The position numbers and the translations under genes were made by a program. The notes beneath the pieces were generated by a model, which saw only the letters and a list, made by a program, of their open reading frames with translations, did no database searches and had not been told where the DNA came from. A DNA stretch of 15,130 bases from Modestobacter sp. (GTDB taxonomy: Bacteria > Actinomycetota > Actinomycetes > Mycobacteriales > Geodermatophilaceae), in assembly GCA_025966175.1 (NCBI GenBank), contig JAOPVN010000070.1, forward strand, positions 1 to 15,130, in the 5' to 3' direction. Of this stretch, positions 1-5,880 are shown piece by piece (position 1 is the stretch's first letter; every line of letters starts with the position of its first letter).

Positions 1-37
1 GGTTCTTGATTGGTCTCCTCACTGCGAGCACGCTGGG
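1..37 (+). promoter_or_regulatory. Promoter-like element of histidine kinase 1
   Basis: The first 37 bases carry GGTTCTTGATT at the left end and GAGCACGCTGGG at the right end. Read as a promoter, the -35 box is TTGATT (6-11), followed by exactly 17 bp and a -10 box CACGCT (29-34, fitting the loose actinobacterial xAnnnT pattern). The same two blocks at the same spacing precede the two other kinase genes (8154-8118 on the minus strand and 8195-8231 on the plus strand), while the bases between them vary. The element ends 58 nt before the homologous ATG at 96. It could be a sigma-70-like promoter, an ECF/alternative-sigma promoter or a regulator site. The conservation is seen directly; the promoter role is inferred. 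Confidence 0.6.
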
Positions 38-57
38 ACACCGGTGTGCGCCAGGCA

Positions 58-88
58 AGGAGGCGGTGGAACTGCCGCCGGGGCGGAG
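58..88 (+). repeat. 31-nt leader repeat shared by kinases 1 and 2 (copy 1)
   Basis: Bases 58-88 are identical over 31 nt to the leader of kinase 2 (reverse complement of 8078-8108). The block begins AGGAGGCGGTGG and ends GGGGCGGAG. Its last bases are part of the ribosome binding site (GGAGGG at 85-90, five bases before ATG 96). It can form a small hairpin (GGCGG pairing with CCGCC). Since it is non-coding yet identical, it is either recently duplicated or conserved as an untranslated leader. Confidence 0.7.
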
Positions 89-95
89 GGCCCTG

Positions 96-187
96 ATGGC
101 TGCCCGACTGAGCGACCGGATCGCCGGTGAGCAGGCCGCGCTGCGGCGGGTGGCAACCCAGGTTGCCGGCGGGGCGCCGCCGTCGGC
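96..187 (+). other. Frameshifted 5' end of histidine kinase 1
   Basis: ATG at 96 follows GGAGGG (85-90) with five bases between and opens a frame beginning MAARLSDRIAGEQAALRRVA, which closely matches the N-terminus of kinase 2 (MATRLNDRIADEHATLRRVA). After the codons for GGAPPSA the frame breaks. The sequence reads tcg-gcg-tgttcgcc where the paralogues have an extra G (gcg-gtg-ttc-gcc). Losing one G at about 188 shifts the reading frame, and the real continuation (VFAAVAEEVGRVL) is in the frame starting with GTG 188. Restoring one base would give a protein from 96 to 1789. This is either a real inactivating or start-moving mutation or a sequencing error in a GC-rich run. No classical slippery heptamer is visible. 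Confidence 0.75.
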
Positions 188-1789
188 GTGTTCGCCGCGG
201 TCGCCGAGGAGGTCGGGCGGGTGCTGGCCGCCGACGTCACGATCCTGAGCCGGTACGACCCGGACGGCGCGGCCACGGTCGTCGGGACGTGGAGCAGCAC
301 CGGCGCCACCACGTCGACTCCCGTCGACAGCCGGATCGAGCTCGGCGGCCGGAACGTGCACACGCTGGTGTGCGAGACCCGCCGGCCGGCGCGCGTGGAC
401 CGCGAAGACGCCTCGGGCGCCGCTGCCGACGTCTTCCGTGGGTGGGCCATCCGCTCGTGTGTCGGCGTGCCGATCAGCGTCGAGGGACGGCTGTGGGGCG
501 TCATGGTCGCGGTGTCCACCCGCGAGGACCCGCTGCCTGCGGACACCGAGGGCCGCCTGGCCGGGTTCACCGAGCTGGTCGGCACCGCGATCGCCAACGT
601 GCAGGCGCGGGTGGATCTGCGGGGCTTCGCCAAGGAGCAGGCCGCGTTGCGCCGGGTGGCCACCCTGGTCGCCCGGGCGGCCCCGCCGGAGGAGGTGTTC
701 GCCGCGGTCGCCGAGGAGGTCGGGCGGGTGCTCTCTGCCGGCGTCACCGTCCTGGCCCGGTACGACCCGGACGGCACGGAATCGGTTCTCGGCGCGTGGA
801 GCAGCACCGGCGCCCCGCCCGTTGCCGTCGGCACCCGGGCGCGCGTCGGCGGGCGGAACGTGAGCACGCTGGTGTTCCGGACGGGGCGCCCGGCGCGGAT
901 CGACGACTATGCCGACAGCACCGGCGCGATCGGGGACTACTCCCGTGAGGTCGGTATCCGGACGTCGGTCGGCGCGCCGATCAGCGTCGGAGGCCGGCTG
1001 TGGGGTGTCGTGATCGTGGCCTCCGCGGTCGAGCAGTCACTGCCGGCGGACACGGAGGCGCGGCTGGCCGGGTTCACCGAGCTGGTCGCGACCGCGCTGG
1101 CCAACGCCGAGGTCCAGGCCGCGCTGACCGCGTCGCGGGCACGGATCGTGGCCGCCGCCGACAGCGCCCGCCGCCGCATCGAGCGGGATCTGCACGACGG
1201 CGCCCAGCAGCGGCTGGTCTCCTTGGCCCTGCAGCTGCGGGCGGCGCAGGCGGCGATGCCGCCCGGGGCCGGCGCGCTGGCCGCCCAGCTCGACCCGGTC
1301 GCCGACGGGCTGACCGGCGTGCTCTCCGAGCTGCGCGAGATCGCCCGCGGCATCCACCCCGCCGCCCTCGCCGAGGGCGGACTGCACCCGGCGCTCAAGT
1401 CGCTGGCCCGCCGTTCCGCCGTCCCCGTCCGCCTCCACATGCAGGCGGCAGACGCACGGTTCCCGGAGCCGATCGAGATCGCCGCCTACTACGTGGTCTG
1501 CGAGGCGCTGACCAACGCCGCCAAGCACGCCCAGGCCACCGTCATGGACGTCCAGGTGGAGACCGGCGGCGGCGTCCTGCGAGTGCGCGTCCGGGACGAC
1601 GGCTGCGGCGGCGCCGATCTCACCCGCGGCACCGGCCTGGTCGGCCTGAAGGACCGCGTCGAGGCCCTCGGCGGCCGTCTCTCGGTGCAGAGCTCGCCGG
1701 GCACGGGCACCACCGTCGCGATGGAACTGCCCCTCACCGCTCCCAGCGAGCCTGCGTCGGCCGCCGGGAGCCAACGGCCGACCGCATGA
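188..1789 (+). CDS. GAF-GAF sensor histidine kinase (HK1), 5' frameshifted
   Basis: Cytoplasmic sensor kinase of the HisKA_3/HATPase_c (NarX/DesK/LiaS) type. It should autophosphorylate a histidine and pass phosphate to a NarL-type regulator, none of which is encoded nearby. In the 533-residue frame from GTG 188, a first GAF domain covers about residues 1-142 and a second about 155-307. A short linker with EQAALRRVATLVA joins them. The H-box IERDLHDGAQQRL holds the phosphorylatable His336. The ATPase domain shows the N-box EALTNAAKHA (Asn443), the G1 box RDDGCGG (471-475) and GTGLVGL (481-487). There are no membrane segments. GTG 188 lacks a good ribosome site and cuts off the N-terminal helix. 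The paralogues and the strong site before ATG 96 argue that the ancestral start is 96, now separated by a one-base deletion. The gene converges on the ATPase gene across a short stem-loop region. The GAF ligand cannot be told from sequence. Confidence 0.85.
   Translation: MFAAVAEEVGRVLAADVTILSRYDPDGAATVVGTWSSTGATTSTPVDSRIELGGRNVHTLVCETRRPARVDREDASGAAADVFRGWAIRSCVGVPISVEGRLWGVMVAVSTREDPLPADTEGRLAGFTELVGTAIANVQARVDLRGFAKEQAALRRVATLVARAAPPEEVFAAVAEEVGRVLSAGVTVLARYDPDGTESVLGAWSSTGAPPVAVGTRARVGGRNVSTLVFRTGRPARIDDYADSTGAIGDYSREVGIRTSVGAPISVGGRLWGVVIVASAVEQSLPADTEARLAGFTELVATALANAEVQAALTASRARIVAAADSARRRIERDLHDGAQQRLVSLALQLRAAQAAMPPGAGALAAQLDPVADGLTGVLSELREIARGIHPAALAEGGLHPALKSLARRSAVPVRLHMQAADARFPEPIEIAAYYVVCEALTNAAKHAQATVMDVQVETGGGVLRVRVRDDGCGGADLTRGTGLVGLKDRVEALGGRLSVQSSPGTGTTVAMELPLTAPSEPASAAGSQRPTA
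623..700 (+). repeat. GAF-linker repeat, near-identical to 8822-8899
   Basis: Bases 623-700, coding for the junction between the two GAF domains of kinase 1 (GFAKEQAALRRVATLVARAA and following), match 8822-8899 in kinase 3 at 76 of 78 positions; I count mismatches at 632 and 647. The same coding junction recurs within kinase 3 at 9332-9378, with two mismatches to 8822-8868 over 47 nt, and in diverged form in kinase 2 on the opposite strand. These are modular duplications and likely substrates for recombination or gene conversion. Confidence 0.75.
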
Positions 1790-1831
1790 CAGCAGCGGTG
1801 CCCGGTACCCGAGCGGGCGCGCAGAAGCTTC

Positions 1832-1856
1832 CGGCTGCCGGCGCTCCGGGCAGCCG
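1832..1856. terminator. Stem-loop between convergent genes
   Basis: CGGCTGCC (1832-1839) and GGCAGCCG (1849-1856) form a perfect 8-bp stem with a 9-nt loop. It lies between the stop of kinase 1 (1789) and the stop of the convergently read ATPase gene (1870). There is no T-run on either side, as is common for actinobacterial hairpins, so a bidirectional terminator role is plausible but unproven. Confidence 0.5.
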
Positions 1857-1869
1857 TGACCGAGTTCGA

Positions 1870-3951
1870 TCAGCTCCGCGCGGCCGGTACGCCGGCGGTG
1901 GGGTCCACCGATGCCGACGCCGGCGCCGCAGCGGCCCCCGGCAGCGCCAGGCGCTTCAACAGGAGTGCGTTCATGGCCACCAGGAAGCTCGAGCCGGACA
2001 TCGACAGCGCCGCGAACTCCGGGCGCAGTACGAGTCCCAGCGCCGGTTCGAACACACCGGCCGCGACGGGCAGGGCGACGGCGTTGTAACCCACGGCCCA
2101 GAACAGGTTCTGTCGCATCGTGCGCACCGTCCCGCGGCCGATGTGCAGCGCGGTCGCCACGTCGAGGGGGTCCGAGCGCATCAGGACGACGTCGGCGGTC
2201 TCGATGGCGACGTCCGTGCCCGCCCCGATCGCGATGCCCAGGTCTGCCTGCGCCAGCGCCGGTGCGTCGTTCACCCCGTCACCGACCATGGCCACCCGCT
2301 TCCCGGCCCGCTGGAGTTCGCCGATCGTGGTGGCCTTGTCCCCCGGCAGGACCTCGGCGATGACGGTGTCGATGCCCAGCTGGTCGGCGACCCGTCGTGC
2401 GGTGGCGTCGTTGTCGCCGCTGAGCATCACCACCGCGACCCCTGCGCCGTGCAACGCGGCGACGGCCGCGGCGGACGTCTCCCGCGCCGCGTCGGCCAGT
2501 GCGAGGACCCCCGCCAGGCGGCCGTCGACCGCGACGAGAACGGCGGTGCGACCGCTACCGGCGAGTTCGTCCCCTCGGGCACCCAGCGTGCCGAGCTCCA
2601 CGCCCGCACCGGCCATCAATCGACGGTTGCCGACGATGACGCGACGGCCGCCGACCTCGGCACAGGTGCCCTGGCCGGGGACGCTGCGGAATCCCTCGGC
2701 GGCAAGGGCCGGCACGCCGCGGGCGTCGGCACACCGCACGACCGCTCGGGCCAGCGGGTGCTCGGACTCCCGTTCGACCGCGGCGGTCAGAGCCAGGACC
2801 TCGTCCTCGTCCATGCCGTCGGCGACGAGGTCGGTGACCTGCGGCTCTCCGGTGGTGAGCGTGCCGGTCTTGTCCATCACGACGGTGTCGACCCGCGCGG
2901 AGGCCTCCAGTGCGGTGGCGTTCTTGAACAACACGCCCCGCCCGGCGCCCAGCCCCGTGCCGACCATGATCGCGGTGGGGGTGGCGAGGCCGAGTGCGTC
3001 CGGGCAGGTGACGACCACGACGGTGATCGCGAACAGGATCGCGGTGGCGAACGAGGCTCCCGCGAGCATCCACCCAGCGAAGGTGAGCCCGCTACCGATC
3101 AGTGCGACGAGGACGAGCCAGAATGCCGCCCGGTCGGCCAGCCGCTGACCGGGCGCCTTGGAGTTCTGCGCTTCCTGCACCAGGGCGACGATCTGTGCCA
3201 GCGCGGTGTCGGCGCCGACCTTGGTGGCGCGGACGCGCAGGGTGCCGGTGGTGTTGACCGAGGCTCCGATGACGTCGGAGCCCTCGCCCTTGTGCACCGG
3301 GAGGCTCTCGCCGGTGACCATGGACTCGTCGACCTCGGACTCGCCCTCCTCCACCACTGCGTCGACAGGGACCTTCGCGCCGGGACGGACCAGCAGCACG
3401 TCATCGACCACCACCTCGGCGTTGGACACCTCGACCTGTGCGCCGCCGCGCAGCACGATCGCCCGCGGCGGCGCCAACTCCAGCAGCGTGCGGATCGCGT
3501 CGTTGGCCCCGCCGCGGGCACGCATCTCGAACCAGTGGCCGAGCAGGACGAACGCGGTCAGCACCGTGGTCGCCTCGTAGAAGACCTCGCCGCCGCCGGT
3601 GACGGTGACGACCGCGCTGTAGACCCAGCCCGCGCCGACCGCGACTGCCACCAGGACCATCATGTCCAGCGTGCGCGCGCGCAGTGCCCGGTAGGCGCCG
3701 TCGAAGAAGATCCAGGCCGAGTAGAAGACCACCGGCAGCGACAGCACCAGCGAGAAGACGTCGTCACGCAGACCGAACGGCGCGGCGACCGTGAAGCCGA
3801 GCACGTCCCGGCCGATCGGCGACCAGAGCAGGATCGGGATCGACAGGACGGCGGCGACCAGGAACCGGTTGCGCAGGTCGCGGGCCATGTGGTCCATCGA
3901 CGTCACACCGGGGTGACCCGAGGATCCCCCCTCGTCACTCCGGCCAGGCAT
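1870..3951 (-). CDS. P1B-type heavy-metal (probable copper) transporting ATPase with CPD motif
   Basis: Membrane pump that uses ATP to export a transition metal, most likely copper (CopB-like), giving metal tolerance. The 693-residue protein shows the actuator motif TGES (213-216), a membrane ion motif TCPDALGLATP (Cys316-Pro317-Asp318), the phosphorylation site DKTGT (Asp360), the SEHPL nucleotide-binding motif (His398-Pro399) and the hinge GDGVND (557-562). A last helix carries the MSGSS region (651-655) followed by NALLLKR. The usual CPC or CPH is replaced by CPD, so metal specificity is uncertain. There is no N-terminal CxxC metal-binding domain; the N-terminus is only about 30 residues before the first helix. 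The start is ATG 3951, chosen for a strong AGGAGG at 3957-3962; the frame stays open upstream to 4317 but reads like non-coding sequence. It lies downstream of the MFS gene on the same strand after a 436-nt gap, so it probably has its own promoter. No CsoR- or CopY-type regulator is visible. Confidence 0.93.
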   Translation of the reverse strand: MPGRSDEGGSSGHPGVTSMDHMARDLRNRFLVAAVLSIPILLWSPIGRDVLGFTVAAPFGLRDDVFSLVLSLPVVFYSAWIFFDGAYRALRARTLDMMVLVAVAVGAGWVYSAVVTVTGGGEVFYEATTVLTAFVLLGHWFEMRARGGANDAIRTLLELAPPRAIVLRGGAQVEVSNAEVVVDDVLLVRPGAKVPVDAVVEEGESEVDESMVTGESLPVHKGEGSDVIGASVNTTGTLRVRATKVGADTALAQIVALVQEAQNSKAPGQRLADRAAFWLVLVALIGSGLTFAGWMLAGASFATAILFAITVVVVTCPDALGLATPTAIMVGTGLGAGRGVLFKNATALEASARVDTVVMDKTGTLTTGEPQVTDLVADGMDEDEVLALTAAVERESEHPLARAVVRCADARGVPALAAEGFRSVPGQGTCAEVGGRRVIVGNRRLMAGAGVELGTLGARGDELAGSGRTAVLVAVDGRLAGVLALADAARETSAAAVAALHGAGVAVVMLSGDNDATARRVADQLGIDTVIAEVLPGDKATTIGELQRAGKRVAMVGDGVNDAPALAQADLGIAIGAGTDVAIETADVVLMRSDPLDVATALHIGRGTVRTMRQNLFWAVGYNAVALPVAAGVFEPALGLVLRPEFAALSMSGSSFLVAMNALLLKRLALPGAAAAPASASVDPTAGVPAARS

Positions 3952-4387
3952 GGGTTCCTCCTGGTCGACGTTGATCGATGCGGGTCGGGGCGCCGACCCG
4001 GGCTTCACCGGGACGGCAGCGCGGTCACCGCGCGGCGACGAACGCCCTGTCAGCCCATTGGTGAGCACGGACCCAGCTTGACCCGGACGGGCTGCCGCGC
4101 CGTCCCGGCCACCTACAGACCCCCGCCCCCGCTGGCTGGAATCTCGCAGCCCCGGGTACCAGCAGGCGGCCCGTCCACCGCCCGTCGGCCGCCCCGGCCG
4201 GGACTCCTGAGCGCGGCGGTATCTGCGCCGGCGCCGGCGCCCAGGCTCTGTCCTCGCACGGCCCGGCTGGCCTGGCGTCCTGCTCTTCCTGCTGGCCTCC
4301 CAGCCGATCGGCAGCAACGGACATCCGGTCGGGTCCGGGCCGGCTCACGACAACATGTCGCCTCCACTGCCCGGAGGCGGCCGGTCG
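3952..4387. other. 436-nt intergenic region upstream of the metal ATPase
   Basis: No convincing gene lies here. Open frames cross it on both strands, but their translations are Pro/Arg-rich, lack domains and show no consistent third-position G/C pattern. It should contain the ATPase promoter and possibly the terminator of the MFS gene. The one clear structure is the perfect inverted repeat at 3981-4000. The stretch around 4226-4242 is a simple run of GCGCCG units. Confidence 0.6.
3981..4000 (-). promoter_or_regulatory. Inverted repeat in the leader of the metal ATPase gene
   Basis: CGGGTCGG (3981-3988) and CCGACCCG (3993-4000) are perfect reverse complements separated by GGCG, giving an 8-bp stem with a 4-nt loop. 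It ends 29 nt before the ATPase start codon and about 18 nt before its AGGAGG site. It could be an operator half-site pair or an RNA hairpin affecting initiation. It does not resemble the classic CopY or CsoR consensus that I know. The structure is clear; the function is unknown. Confidence 0.4.
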
Positions 4388-5689
4388 TCATGCGCGCACC
4401 GCTGCGCCGGCGGCCGTCGTCCTCGTCGGCGCCGGGATCAACGTGGTGACGAGTGCGACGGCGGCGACCGCGGCAACAGCGATGCTGGACGCGATCGCGG
4501 CGGTCTGCAGTCCCAGGCGCGTGGCGGCGATGCCCACACCGATCACGGGCACGGAGATGCCGACGTACATGACGATGAAGAAGGTCGACGCAACGCCGGC
4601 GCGGCGCTGTGCGGGCGCGTGGCTGGTGACGGCCTCGAGGCCCGCCCGCATGCAGAGGCCCTGACCGAGCCCGGCGATGATCGCCGCGGCGATCACGAGC
4701 GCCAGCGACGTCGCTGCCAGCCCCGCGGCGAGCAGGCCCATCCCGACGATCAACGCCACGCAGCCGGCCGCCAGCGCGGTGTGCCCGAACCGCCGGGCGA
4801 GGGTTGCCTGCCCGAGGGTCGAGGCGGCGAACACGGTGAACGCCACCGCGCCCGAGAGCGCGTGGCTGGGCTCGTGCAGGAGATCGAGCAGGAAGGACGG
4901 CGCCACCGCGGCGAACAGGCCGAGCACGGCGAAGCCGGCAAGACCCGCAGTGGCGGCCCGGATGAACACGGGCCGGACCTCCGGTGGCAGGTCGGGTCGG
5001 CTGAGCCGCAGGCGCGGATGGTCGGGCACGTCCACGGTCTCCGGCATCGCCCACACGGCGAGGATCGCCAGCAGGATCAACCCCAGGTCCACCCAGTAGG
5101 GCAGGCGCAGCGGCAGGGGCGCGAACTGCGCGAGGCCCCCGGCCACGAGCGGCCCCAGGCCGAGTGCGCCCATGGTGGAGGTCGTGGCCACCAACGTGGC
5201 TCGCCGTCCCCGACCCGGCCCGGCCAGGTCCACCAGCGCGGCGGTGGCCGTACCGGTGAACACCCCCGCCGACAGGCCCGACAGCAGCCGGCCGACGATC
5301 AGCAGCGTCAGTCCCTGGTCGAGCAGGAAAGCCACCGCCGACGCAGCCGCGCACGCCAGCCCGACGAGCAGCATCCGCCGGCGGCCCAGCTGGTCCGAGG
5401 CGCGGCCGAACAGGAGCAGCGCCGCCAGCACCCCCGCGGCGTAGACCGCGAAGATCGCGGTGAGCACCGGCTCCGCGAAGCCCAGTTGCTCCTGGTAGAG
5501 CACGTACAGCGGAGTGGGCAGTGTGGTCCCGAACATGGTCACCGCGAACGCCACGGCCACGAGCCAGAACGCCAACGGTCGGGACAGCACCGGGCGTCGG
5601 GCCGCGGGAGCCGCCGCCGCGCTGCTGCCCCGCGGGCTCGTCGCCGACTTCGACAGGACCACAACTGCCCCCGTGCGGGATCGGGCCAT
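4388..5689 (-). CDS. MFS efflux transporter
   Basis: Twelve-helix-type major facilitator, probably a proton-driven exporter of a small molecule or drug; the substrate cannot be told. The 433-residue protein has an Ala/Ser/Arg-rich cytoplasmic tail of about 38 residues, a first helix from about 39, and the loop 2-3 motif A as GRASDQLGRRRML (95-107). A second-half loop-8-9-like segment follows as ARRFGHTAL (298-306). A central charged loop (about 217-243, PETVDVPDHPRLRL) divides the two halves. Hydrophobic segments continue to about 418. ATG 5689 is taken as the start although the ribosome site before it is weak; a GTG some residues later is possible. It sits 189 nt downstream of kinase 2, beyond a strong hairpin, and 436 nt upstream of the ATPase, so neither neighbour is tightly coupled. 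Confidence 0.88.
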   Translation of the reverse strand: MARSRTGAVVVLSKSATSPRGSSAAAAPAARRPVLSRPLAFWLVAVAFAVTMFGTTLPTPLYVLYQEQLGFAEPVLTAIFAVYAAGVLAALLLFGRASDQLGRRRMLLVGLACAAASAVAFLLDQGLTLLIVGRLLSGLSAGVFTGTATAALVDLAGPGRGRRATLVATTSTMGALGLGPLVAGGLAQFAPLPLRLPYWVDLGLILLAILAVWAMPETVDVPDHPRLRLSRPDLPPEVRPVFIRAATAGLAGFAVLGLFAAVAPSFLLDLLHEPSHALSGAVAFTVFAASTLGQATLARRFGHTALAAGCVALIVGMGLLAAGLAATSLALVIAAAIIAGLGQGLCMRAGLEAVTSHAPAQRRAGVASTFFIVMYVGISVPVIGVGIAATRLGLQTAAIASSIAVAAVAAVALVTTLIPAPTRTTAAGAAVRA

Positions 5690-5825
5690 GAGGCGTCACC
5701 AGCCGGCGTCGCCTCCCGACGGCTTCGGCCGGGACCAGCGGAAGTCTCGTCGCGGCGGTCCCCCGCGTCGTCCCGGCCACCGGCAATCCGAGCTACCGGC
5801 CAACCCCCCGGGGAGGGGGCACGGT

Positions 5826-5880
5826 GATCGACCCGGCTGACGACGCCCGCTCGGTTGCTGCTGGCGCGTCGTGGTCGATC
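5826..5880 (-). terminator. Compound hairpin overlapping the stop codon of kinase 2
   Basis: Two nested perfect inverted repeats share one continuous right arm. GATCGACC (5826-5833) pairs with GGTCGATC (5873-5880), and ACGACGC (5840-5846) pairs with GCGTCGT (5866-5872). This makes 15 bp of stem with a 6-nt one-sided bulge and a 19-nt loop. On the minus strand it begins at the TGA of kinase 2 (5881-5879) and lies before the MFS gene. It is probably an intrinsic-like terminator or an mRNA 3' end stabiliser; no T-tract follows. Confidence 0.6.

Noticed and set aside
3952..4317. 122-codon N-terminal extension of the ATPase as a possible metal-binding domain
   Set aside because: No CxxC or His-rich metal site, Arg/Pro/Gly-rich random-looking sequence, and AGGAGG sits right before ATG 3951.
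1000..4449. Very long plus-strand open frame crossing kinase 1, the ATPase gene and the gap beyond
   Set aside because: Arg/Gly/His-rich translation without domains; it is an out-of-frame or antisense shadow of kinase 1 and the P1B ATPase, both of which show full motifs.
4113..5827. Large open frames on both strands across the MFS gene
   Set aside because: They lack membrane segments or motifs; the 4388-5689 minus frame has regular hydrophobic helices and MFS motif A.
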